From Mycteria americana (lineage: Eukaryota > Chordata > Aves > Ciconiiformes > Ciconiidae), in the NCBI RefSeq assembly GCF_035582795.1, contig NC_134368.1, forward strand, positions 37,322,501 to 37,386,500: a DNA stretch of 64,000 nt. Direction: 5' to 3'. The position numbers were made by a program, and so were the translations under genes. The notes under the pieces were generated by a model. The model had not been told where the DNA came from and did not search any database. It saw only the letters and a program-made list of their open reading frames with translations. Below, piece after piece: positions 37,078 to 50,300 of the stretch (positions within the stretch are counted from its first letter, which is position 1; every line of letters begins with the position of its first letter).

Positions 37078-40000
37078 CCTATTCAGGAAAATCTGTTAGG
37101 CTTTAGTTCTTCCAGCTTTCAGACGTATAGATTGTTAAAACTTTTCAAAGTAGGAAACTTTGTCCCCAGCTTCACTAGACTACAGTTGACCAGAAGAACA
37201 TTATACTTCACACACTGAAAGAATTTGGCATAAATACTTGTTATAGATGTGTGACACTTCTCATTGACTGCAGAATAAATGTTTTTAGGCTTCAGTGTTT
37301 TTAGGTTGCCTGGAGGGCTTTCTTCATGTGTTGTGGGGTTGGTTTTTTTTTCTTGTTTTTTGTTTATTTAAAATGTTGAAAGCAGGACTTGCTCTTCTAC
37401 ATGAACCTTGATAATAAGAGTGTATTCTTAGGCTGTGGGGAGGAAGTGCTGTGTCATAGTCACTTATGATCTAATAGTAATATTCTGTATTTATTCATAT
37501 ACTGTAATATTAATATATATGATGTTTTACGATATGCTTCTGTTTACTCAAAGCCACAAACCTTTTCTCGTTTGATATATAGTGATATTTTGTCCAAGAA
37601 TGTTTTGCCTTTGCAACTTTTGGATCAAAAATTCAGCAAACCTAAACACATATAGTCATTTCCCATGTTGCTGTTTTAGTAAATGCTAGAGATTAATGGT
37701 GGTTGCTTTCAGTCTGAGAAATAATATCCTTCATTTACTTATTCATTTATGCTTTAGTTGTTGTCATCAGCAACATGAGTGGGCACATTTGACATCAGAA
37801 TCATTCATTAGAATTTATGTTAGGACATCATGCTATTTTAGACTATAAAAACATTTGGTTTATTCTTTTCCCCAAACTCAGGATAATATATTCTGCGCTT
37901 CTTTTTGGAAGAGTGATTCATCAGTACAGCTCTTATGTTTTGTTTAACATTGCTATTATTTTTGAGCAATTCTGTTTACTTTTTGATTCTGTTTGAAGTG
38001 TATGTGCACCTAGAGCATCACAGTCGTAACACTGATTTTTTTTTTTCTAGTACTACCTTTTGGGATTACAATTATGACATGCTTTTCTCAGAGACTGTAA
38101 ATGAAAGAGCTGCCGTACTCTGCCCACTGATGAGGGTTTTTTTTCTTTGTATAGCTAAAAGTATGTGCCTTATGAACTTATTTTCTGGTAAGCAGCTTTC
38201 TTCACCTTTGTAGATTGAAGAGCTGGAATTCCATGGAACTTCCTTATCAATATTTCTTCTATTACTTGACAGGAATTTTCTTCTTATACAAGGCCTGAGG
38301 TACTGCATACAGGATAGGCTGCTTGATACACCTTTGTGAAATGTTTGTTGGAGAAGGATGCAGGGTGTTGGTAAATAATTCAAGAATAGAAATCTATAAC
38401 AGTATTCTGTGCAGGGGGTCAAAGAGTTTTGATGCAGAGATTTTGTTTGTTTGTTTGTTTTCCCTGTTGGATTACAGCTTTTATAATTTCTTGTCCTGAG
38501 GTTAACAACTTGTCTAGGGAAAACTTTCACTTGTTCTGCGAGAACGTTCTTGGAGTAATGCCTATATTTACTGTTATCAGAAAGACAGCTTGATTTCTGG
38601 TGCAGGCATTTGGCATCAGAGGTGATGCAGGGAAAGTAATTTGAATATTAGGAAATCAGAGAGGAATCTAAGTGGTTTGGTGCTCTCTAGTTTTGTGAAA
38701 GGGTGCAAGGAGGTACAGGGAATATGTGTTGCTCCCACAGACTCTGCTAGAAAGAACTATGATGGAATAAAAAGGTGCATTGCTCTGAAGAACAGTAGTT
38801 ATAAGGTAGTGATTAGCAATTTATGGAAAAAGCACAATTAGCAAAATAGATTGCAGTTAAAATTAATGTCAGAATTTTGTACTTGCTGCTTTTGACTGTA
38901 TGCTTTCATAAGTGGAACCTGCTTTTGATTGCTCATCTGAGCTAGCAAGACCAGAGTGCGTCTCTTGCCGATAGAGGATGCTGCTGGTTCAGAAAACATT
39001 CTACTCGTGTTTGAAGATACTCTCAACCCCTTGTCCTCTCCAGTGGAAAGGGACATAAGCGTAACTGGATGTGTTACTTTTTTCCCATGTCTGCATATAT
39101 GTGTCTCTATCTGTATTGATGTATTAATCATTGTTTCTGCCAGTATAAATAAGATACTCAACTTTATAGACTGGACACTACACACCATTTAAACTTTTAA
39201 TGGTTTATTGTGTGATACAAAAATCTATACTGGTATATACAGGTAAGTACTTAGGGAACATGAAATACAGATTTGTAGCCACCACACCATTCTTCAGTCA
39301 CTTCATCTAAACTTAGAAGTAATTCATCTCTCTGTGTTGTTTTTTGTTGGGTTTTTTTCCGTCATTTTTATTAATTCTGACTAGGATTTAGGTGTTAGAT
39401 GACCTTAGGGAGCTAAGCTGCTGTGTTCAGCCAAGTTCCTAAGGAACAAGTGACCTTTTGAGTTCACACTGGAAGATCTCAGCAGGTCTGGGACAGCAAT
39501 TCTCAAACCTTAGATCAAGGGGGATGAGGATATTCTCCTTTTCTGTGAATATTTGGTCTTCCCACGCATCCCTGTGCTGTTATGACTCACTGCACGTAAC
39601 ACTCCATGTTGTTCATTCCCCCACCTCATACTCCCCCAAAAGGTACCCTAAGCCCCAACAGATCCAACTCTGGTCCCAGTTCCAGTATAGTCACCCTCCC
39701 ACACAAAAAAAAGTCACTTACTGTGTTTCTCTGCAAGGGCTGTCTTTCTCTTTTCACCTACTTGGTTCCCTGAGTCATCTGTGCTGCAGATGTCATTAAT
39801 GCTTCTCCCCACCACTTGCTCTAGTCATTGTGGCCTCTACCAGCACAAATATCCTTCAGCCAAACTGTTCCCCTTCTCTTGCAATCTGGGCTGCCTTTTG
39901 TCTTGCTGGAAAACCTGAACCTCCTTTAGAAATGCAAGTACTGTACTGCTATAAATGAATGTATATTCATTTGTCTCGGCTTGATTTAATGGTGCTGATG

Positions 40001-43000
40001 GGCTGTGGTAATTGGGTGGGGAGAAAAGGGCAAGGGAGGGATAGTGCCTCTGGCCATCCCCATAACTGCCTGCCACCACATACAAAGAATATGCCTTATC
40101 TTGAGCTACAGCCTTCAATCCTGTGCTGCGCCGTACCTGCCCTGCCATCCGTGTCATGCTGCAACCAGGGAGATAACTTCTAGACATGTTAAGAAACAGG
40201 AGGGGGAGGGCACTGGTCCATCAGAGTTGTGCCTGGGCACCTTGTACTTTCCTCCCTCTATGTATTCCGCACTGCTTTTTCTCTGCCTTCCCTTTGTCCC
40301 ATCCCCAAGGACCACCCCCAAGTCTGAAAGCATTAGGCCTCGGATGCTGCATATTTATGTGGTTGTAGAAAGAATACCAAGGTTGTTTGGCCTTACTGGT
40401 CTCAGTCTGGAGGAGAAAGCTGTAGGAAATGCAGTTGTGAAAGAGAATGTAGGCTTCTGGGTCTTCTTAGGAGCTCAGAAATATTCGTGTTGGGTTGGTG
40501 GCTCCTTAGAAACTCAAGCACACAGGGTTTTATACGGTATTTTCACTTACTGGGTTCAAAGCCATTTTATGCCAAGACTAAAGACAAAATGTTGGTAGTT
40601 CCTGAGATTACAAAGTGCAATGGGGAAAAAAAAAAAAAAAAAGAAGATGCTTCTATGGCCCCCTCATCAGGGGAAGCTATCAGGATGTGGAATTGGCACG
40701 CAGATGTGCCTGGCTAAAATATACTGCAGTATGGTGCAAATAAAGTGCAATTCGGTGATCGTAGTATTTAGGCTATAGGCTCTTTGTGGCTCTCAGATTT
40801 CTTGTGGTCTGCTGATTCCTGACCTAGACTTGAGATTCCTGAACACTGCTGTGGTAATTATACTGAAGACTGATTAATTGGCAGGTTCAAGGAAAGTTTT
40901 GGTTATTTTGCACACTACTCAATTTTGTGGGATTTTTTTTTTTTTCTTTTTTTTTACTCATAGCCTACTTTGTGGTGATGCCAGCCACATGTAAACTTGA
41001 TAGCTGTTCAGTTAAAAAGACTTTTCTGGAGATTAAAGAACTTTAAAAGAGTTTTTTGACATTTAGAGTTTGTCAGGTTAAAGCTAATTAATGCAACTGG
41101 CAATTGAAGAAAATTACAAATACTTGTATTGATAAGAATGAACAGAAACATGTCCTTGAATGCACTGTTATCTACTTCCCCTCCCCCACCTGGACTCTGC
41201 AAAGGGACAGGGTGGTCACTAACATCAGTGACATTAGAGGAGGCATAATATAAATAAATTTGAACAGCTGTCAAGGCACACTAGTCAGCTGGTTAGGATT
41301 CAGAGGTGGTGAAACTGAAGCTGTCATGCATTTAAAAAGCAAAGTAAAACAAGAAAAAGTAACATTTTTTTTACCTTCTCTCTGAACTCAGTTTAGGAGT
41401 GTTGCATTTTCAGTGGTTTTTTTTCTTTCTTTTTCAACATAGCTTCAGAAAAGTCTGTACTGATTGTTTTTTTCTTTTCTTTTTCCTTTTTCTGACAGAG
41501 AACATTAGAATTAGCTTTAGTGCTCTCCTGATGCGCCCAAACTTGAGCTAGCAGCATTTATCTTGGCCCATTGTATAGCAGCAATCTTTTGATATGGTGT
41601 CGGGTTCCTGTGTTCTCCAATTGTTGGCAATCCGACATTTCCTTCTGTCATTGACAATATGTATTTTAGTGTCTTTACAGATACTAATCTAAGTCCAGAT
41701 GCCTAGATTTATAAAGGATTATGCTATTCCTAGAAGGTAATTGTGCAGGAATGCCTTCTGTGATTTTTCTTTTTTTTTTTTATATTATTTTTGTACTTTT
41801 ATTGTAAACTCAGTATTATAATAAAGTAAAAGAAGATGGGGGAAATAGAAGCCTTGGGAGGCTTTTGCCAAGCTGGGAGGTCATCAATGATATGGTATTA
41901 TATATGTATTGAGCTTGAATCAAGAGCTCTAAGGAGCTACAATGCAATTTAGAGCAGCTAATGACATTCCTGCCATTAGTGTCTGTTACTCTTTTTTTTT
42001 TTTTTTTTTTTTTTAATTCCTTAAATCTGATCGGGAACATATATTTGGTTCTGAACACCTGGATTATGTTATGTGATCTGATTCTTTGGTCGTTAAGATA
42101 AATGATGAAATTTTTCTTTACTTTAGTGGTGCAGGATTAAGGCTCCAGAGATTTAGCACTTCAAAAGAACAAGGAAAGTGGCAGTGTTCTTCAGTCCATT
42201 TCTGAAAAGGAGAACATAATGAAAGAATTGGTAGATTTATATGTATAATTGAAAAAGAACATTTGTTCCAGGTACTTGTACCATTGTACAAAGTAGTTCC
42301 TTGGTTAAGGACCTCAAGATTGTAGGGTTGGTAATAAAAACATAAGAATCGGATTAGTTCTGGGTTACAGATTTAGTAGGTCAGGGCTGCCCTTTCAGTG
42401 TGTTGATGAGTTCATTTCTGTGTGCAGCAGGCCATTCTCCAAACTGCAAAACTCATGACTGCAAATAGTGTGTAAGTTAACATGCCCTTGGTACAATTCA
42501 CAGCAGAGGGCAAAGGAACCGCAGGAGCTATTCTCTCATTCTCTAGAAGAGCTTTTCTTAGAAGTCTTCTGCACCACAGAATCTATAACTGCTCTTTCCG
42601 TAGCTCAGGGCTGTATCAAGTCCAATGTTAACCTGTTCAACAAAAAGTAATGTTTTAGTACTGAGACAGGTCTCTTCTTTTGCTTTAGGAATGGGGACTT
42701 GATGCTTGTCAAAATACAGGCGTAAAAGGAAAAGCAGAAAATTGTATTTAAGCTAGAATAAAGCAGGCATATGTAAATATTGTATGTTCAGAATCAAGGT
42801 TGAAATTACTGCAGTGTTAAGGTACGCAAATTCTATGAGACTGTTACAGTTGCAGTGCAGACTTGAAACATGCTCAACTCTCATAGGGAAGTCACTTCTA
42901 CAATTTACCTGATCCATTTGTGATTGAACTGAACATATTGAGAGCTTCCATTTTTAATATTGAAGGTAAATAAGTTATCTCTGCAAGTCTAAATGTATGT

Positions 43001-44492
43001 AGCTGTGTTAGGAGACGCAGATGAAGTAAAATGTTGGGTGTAACATTTAGAGGCAAGTCTACCATTTCATGTTCTGCAACTGGCTTTAGTGAAGAGCTAT
43101 TTCTAGCTGAAGCCCTTCCTTTGACTTTTGCTTACTTAGGTATTTCCACTTGACGATGAACTGACTGGCACTTGATGCAAGCAGTTGTGACATATTATGT
43201 CTGAGCCAAAATCACTTGTCCTTTCTCCCTCGTGCACTCTGTGCAGGTTTCCAGTGCCCATGCATGAACTACCAAGACTTTGTAGATTCCTATTACAGCT
43301 AGACAATGACAACTGACATCCTGTGAATACTATACTATTTCCTAAGTCACTTTCTGTAATTTTTTTTTATTCTTCTTTTAAAAACAAACAAATAAATAAA
43401 TAATCAGTACCTGATTGGAAGTGGGGACGAATGATCGTTTCCTACAAAGTGCAGTTTAATGGCTATACAGACAGATTCTTGACTTCTACCATGTAAGTAT
43501 GCATCTAGACAATACATCCTTAATAACAGAGGTATTTTTAGTACTTTGGAGACTTGTGTAATTGCAGTTTGCATTTTCTGTCATTGATAGGATGCATGTC
43601 ATAACCCTGACCAGCAATGGTTTTCTCATTGCCAAATGTTTGTAGGCCATCAAATGAATTGAAATTAGCGGAGGGAACGTATAGATCTATGCAAGGCAAG
43701 CACTGGAGGTGAAATATATTAACAATGTGAAGTTGTTAATTGGAAGTTGTATGTAGCTGGGTACTTCCAAATTTGTCCTGCCATCAGGTTCTTTGTTTAG
43801 ATTATGGAAATTTCTTAATCCTGTTTCAAGTAGAAGTAGTTATGCAGAATGGGAAACTGTCTGTATCTTACAAATACTATGCAAGTAGCTGTTCTAATGT
43901 AATGCTTGCTACATAATTGCCAGGGTTAATTTCAACAAGAGGAAATGATGTCTATAACAATAATTTCAACTAGAATCTCTTAAAATTACATTATGGATAA
44001 AACAAATAGTGTCCAGTGGATGTTCGTGCTTTCCTTTTGACATTACTTTCACAGAATTGAGGTCAGTAATTCTCTCTGGGGATCCTGTAGGGCAACATAA
44101 AATGCTCTAAGTATGTCTGCAAAGTAAAGATTAAAAAAAACCCAACTTCTCATCCTTCCAGAAATTTAGAAAAGAGGAGTAACCAAAGGTAGGATTAGAA
44201 GAGTGCAGCCCATCTTCCCACCACCTTTACTATCGCCAAACAGATGTGTTGTTTCAAGTTATCATAAAGTACAGAGAACTATGGGGTACTAAAGATGTAC
44301 TCAATGTAGAATTGATGATATGTAAGGGATACTTACTATTTGTGTCATCTTCTAACAGTGAGAAAATAATTGAATGTGAGCAGAATAGCCTGTATTGGTC
44401 ACCAGTGGAGGAGTTCGTGTTGTGCAATGCTAAAAATTTTGGGGTTTTTTGCAGTTCACATAAGAATCAATTTGTGAGTGTTTGTTTTGTAG

Positions 44493-45399
<907 letters not shown>

Positions 45400-45527
45400 G
45401 AGGCACTTCAAGAGCATCTGCTGTAGCAAGTACGATGAGCCAGCGAAATGAAAAACCCATGTCTGATCCAGCCAGTGGGGCATTACAGAGACCTAAACCC
45501 ACTAATGTTCGCGCTGCTTGGTTGTAA
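45400..45527 (+). CDS. CFAP97: CFAP97 terminal coding exon
   Basis: A 128-nt coding part, entered in phase 1. It encodes a Ser/Arg-rich stretch and the conserved end RPKPTNVRAAWL followed by TAA (45525-45527). Human CFAP97 ends in a near-identical RPKPPNVRTAWL from memory, so the stop is authentic. The stop codon lies inside a perfect donor-like GTAAGT (45524-45529). Confidence 0.95.
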
Positions 45528-47335
45528 GTGCGTTCTTTGCCTCGCATCCTGAGATAACCTCAGACTTCTATTTTTAGTGCTTTTGTAAAATCTATGTGCA
45601 AAAATATTTTCTGCATTGTTCAGTGATTAAAATGCATTGCATATGATATAATTGTTTATAAAATGGTTTTAAGTGAACACTTTCACTTCAGTCAGTGTTT
45701 TCCATGACAGGAAGAACTTATGAAAGAGAAGGAGGTATTTAAATGGACAAGGTAAATATAAATTGCCAATTATTATTTTATTCTCAAATCATAAGTGGAA
45801 TTTGTATCCATAACATGGAAGGACAGAATTGCTGCACTATAGGCGCAAGATGTAAAGAAAATCTTTAAAATAATAATATTTAAAAATATTTCATTAAACT
45901 TACAAGCATATGCTTAATTCCTAGATCATCCTTGCTTTTCATCCTGGCTTTAGGTAAGCCTTCTGAACTTCGTGGGTCATGTTCTTATGACTGAAAGAAT
46001 CTTCTTTTTACAGCAGCATGAAGGGGTGAAAAGCAGATTGTGTATTCCTGCATGGTTAGCTAGAATACTGAGGCTGCAGAAGATGATGTTCTGCCACTCT
46101 TGCATTCCAGGTGTTGAACGTTTGTTTTGTACTCAAGGCTGTGTCTCTTCCAGATTTAAAAGAATTTTGGAAGTTGTATTGGGACCTTTGTGTAGGAAAG
46201 AAGCATCTGATGCTATTTGAACAAGAGTAAAGACTGAAGTGAACAACAGTTTCAGATTCACTCTAAACAAGAGTAAGTTTTAGTTACTTCTTATGTTAGA
46301 GGATATTAAGCAAGGGAGATATTTCATGGCCCTGCTTTTGCAGATCCTTGCCCTTCTAGGTGGGGAGATTCAAGTTTCCTGCAGCTCAAGTTTGTATGTC
46401 AGATTTTGAGAGTGACTACTAACCAGGGTTTAAAAAAAAAAAAAGACAGTAGAAGAAAGAAAATCTTGTTATGCTTCTTAACCTGTTTTTTAATGTCATG
46501 TTGATACCAAATATTTGTAGTAGTGTCAGATAAGCTTCAGTAGTAACATCCATTTACAAGGGGAGCAAATTTAATGGAATTGGTAATTGCAAATATTAGC
46601 TGGTATGCTTTATTTCTATACATAAAGGCAAACTTTCAGTGAGCTTCTTTTGTAGGACTGTAGTCTTATAAAGAGCATAAATTGTGATGCCACTATCCAT
46701 GGATATTGCAGGAACCCTGCTTGCTTCCCCAGCTTCTTCCCTGGAGAGGTACAGGAAATCTCTTTGTATTATGCATAAAAAAAAAAAAGCTGTACTGAGT
46801 AATGCTGGGTCTTTGCCCTATGAAAAAGAAAGTTTATTATTCTTTGCTCGTGCTTGCATGAGGGCTTAGGCTTTCAGGTATTCTTCATTGTAACAAACTT
46901 TTTACTTGGTCCTGTGTGATAGTTTGGCAGAGCTTCTGCACCTGGTGACCTGCGGATCAAATTTAGCTGTTTGACAATATTTGAACTTTTAACTTTAAGC
47001 AGCATTGTGGCAAACAGATTTTTATTGCAATTATTATTCATTGATAGGGACTGTAAGGAATTCTTTGCATAGTGCTGCTGTATTTATTTGTACTATTGTG
47101 CTAATTAAAATTATTCACTATTTAAAGATTTTGTCCTTGAATGTGAATATCAGGGTCACAGTTTAAATACTTTTGAATGTTCATATAATAATTTTTTTCT
47201 GTGAAGGAATTCACAAAATGGATTACTTTTAATTGCTTCATCTTATTTTATTTAACTTTGGTATGAAAGACTGTCAATTTTGTATGTCATTTTTGTAAAT
47301 CATAAGAAATAAAATATTTAACATGAATTGTTTGT
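45528..47335 (+). other. CFAP97 3' UTR with AATAAA
   Basis: AT-rich non-coding sequence follows the stop. The best polyadenylation signal is AATAAA at 47308-47313, followed by a T/G-rich stretch (TTGTTTGTCATTGTAG). I saw no earlier strong signal, which implies a 3' UTR of about 1.8 kb unless a weaker variant is used. Confidence 0.6.
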
Positions 47336-50300
47336 CATTGTAGTCGCTTCTTTCAGAATTTTATAATTGGTATTAAAGTGCAAAGGAGGTCATGGGAGAA
47401 GTGTTTTGTACTATGTGTAGTTGAGGAAAATGCAAATGAGTTTATTCATTGATACACTTTACCTGTTAGTGACTTTGGTGTGTTTTTTTTTAAAATAAGC
47501 CATATTGACAGGTCTTCATTAAGTTAGATAATCTCATCAAGATTTTTATAGCAAAAAATCCTGTTTCTAATAGACTTGTTTTCTGTCTTTCTTTGTAAAC
47601 AGCTAGTTTACGTTCTCTTCTACTTCCTTCCCCCTGCCCCCCCTGAAGATCTCTTTGAAAGAAATGTGCAAGCTGCTTTGCTTCCTCCTTAAAGTGAACT
47701 GCCACACTGGCTTGACACATGGTTTCAGGTAGGAGCCAATCTCCCTGCTGAAGTGACAGGATTGCCAGTTTGGGTGACAGCACTGGCATATTGATCTCAC
47801 TAATATGAGAAATGGACTGTGATGCCTCCGTCATGTTTTTGCTCTGGAAGTGTCCCTGCCTCATTGTGAGCTCTGTTTCTTCCAGGATAGGGTTCTGCAG
47901 TGTAGTCTTTCTACAATACTGAAGGTCTTAAAGAAGGCCCTAATTCAGATCATTGGCTATATGAGAAGAATGGGAGTGATGATGCATCCCTGTCTGGATA
48001 GGTGGCAGTGTGAAGGGCATTTTCCCAAGCAGACCACTGAAACCTTTAGAACTCAGTTTTAATCCCAGCAAACCTAAGAGACTCGAGCTAATTTGGAAGA
48101 ATTGCACAAGGCTGTTCTTCATATGGAATGTATAGGCTTTCCCCTGTGCCAGGGCCTGTCTTCTATCAGTTGGCTTGCAGTCTTTACTGAAGATCCTGAG
48201 GCATCTCTGCTGTTGTCCTGCTACTCAGATGAGGGTTTGTCTGATTGTCCTAAATCAAATGGGTGGCTGGATTTATGTCTTCTGTGATGTATGTAGACTT
48301 TACATTGGACTGTATTTTCCTTATTGTCATCTAACAAGTTTCAGGATAAACCCCTGTGAAAAGTCTGAGATACTTCCTTCTAACAAGTCACCAATAACAT
48401 TTTTATCCTAGTGCTTTTCCTTGTTTTCCATGGTGAATAGACAAAAATAACTTCCTGCCTTCCCAACCTGGGCAGCTCATTGAGTCATCTGGCAGATGAG
48501 AGCTTGTGGTTTTCCCTGGAGCACAGTCTGCACATCAGTGTGATGGAGATGAGGGCAGTGACTTATATCAAGCCTTCTAGCTGTGCAGTCATGACCATCA
48601 TGTGCAGGCAATGATGAATACACAGTGGTATATCAACAAGCCGAATGGTGAGGGAGAAGAAAAGGCTCCTTCAGTACCAAAGTGGTGTATCTTATTGTCC
48701 TGGTTTAGCCCCAGACGGCAACTAAGCACCACGCAGCTGCTCGCTCACTCCCCCCGTAGTGGGATGGGGAAGAGAATCGGAAGAGTAAAAGTGAGAACAC
48801 TCATGGGTTGAGATAAGGACAGTTTAATAGGGAACGCAAAAGCCATGCGCGCGAGCAAAGCGAAGCAAGGAATTAATTCACTACTTCCCATGGGCAGGCA
48901 GGTGTTCAGCCATCTCCAGGAAAGCAGGGCTCCCTCACGCATAATGGTTTCTTGGGAAGACAAATGCCATCACTCCGAATGTCCTCCCCTTCCTTTTGCT
49001 TCCTCAGCTTTATATACTGAGCATGACGTCACATGGTATGGGATAGCTCTTTGGTCAGTTTGGATCAACAATCCTGGCTGTGTCCCCCCCAGCTTCTTGG
49101 GCACCTGGCAGAGCATGGGGAGCTGAAAAAAAGGTCCTTGACCAGTGTAAATACCGCTTAGCAACAGCCAAAACATCGGCGTGTTATCAATATTATTCTC
49201 ATACTAAAACCCAAAACACAGCACTACACCAGCCACTAGGAAGGAAATAACTCTATCCCAGCTGAAACCAGGACACTTATGAACCCAGTACACTGAGTAT
49301 ATCTTGGTGGTGTTTAACTGCTCAGTCTTGAGCAAAATAGTGGATGAACCATGTCATTGTCACCTGCTGAATGAGGAAACAGAGAAATATAGAGCTGCAT
49401 GTGGAGCCATCTTCCAGGACTGAAACTATGTTGAGGTAATCCTGTTTCAGATATGGGCAGTGATTGCTAATGCTTGTGATACAGATCTGGTTTGTCTTCA
49501 GGCACACTTCCAACACCTTGGTCAAGAAAGCTGCTATATGTCTCCTGGTAGCTCTCCTCCTGGCCAAGATGAGACAGGATTTGGCAACACTGATTCTTGC
49601 AGCTGTCACTTCTGGTTCCAGGATCACCCATGTTATTCACTATGGAGTCCTAAAATGCCATTCTCCATGATCTTTGTTCTGGGCTCTGTGTACAAAACTC
49701 ATAGTTCTCTCCACTGTATTATATGTGGTCAGTGCTTGGAACAAAAGTGACAGGTCTTGTTTCTCTCCACACAGTGGCTCTTTGGACTAGAACATGCTAG
49801 TGAGAGATTTTTCTGGTTTAAAGTGAGAGGGATTTCACAAGGGGAATACAGGTGGCTGAGATTTGTCACCTGGGGCATGATGCTTCTTTCCCTGACATCC
49901 TAGGTTGGCTAGTGGGACTCCATCTCCAGCTGAGATTATCCAGTAACCATAACTGTGGCATCCCTATGGATGGTGTGTTCTGGTTTTTGCACAACTTAGC
50001 AAGGTTTTTTCCTTCTGCTATGCTTCTCACCATGTCTTAAACTCTTCCCTAGGGCTTTTAAAGAACTGATGGCTGGAGGTTATCACCTTCAGAAAGGTAG
50101 GGAAGGTTCAGTCTGCTGTCATAGTTTCTCCCCCTGTCACTCTGCAGTAGGCTATGCTCTTTAGAGACAGGTTTATCTTTCAGGCCCACCTGAAGTTCCT
50201 AACTTCATCTCATCCAAAAGATTAGTGTACCTCAGTTCCCTCTCCAAGTAGAGCCCGTTCAGAGCTGGGCAGTGCAGTATCTGCTGCATGGTAGGTGGGC

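Noticed and set aside
40005-40598. 197-residue open frame in CFAP97 intron
   Set aside because: No splice signals, family motif or conservation cue. It lies in ordinary intronic DNA.
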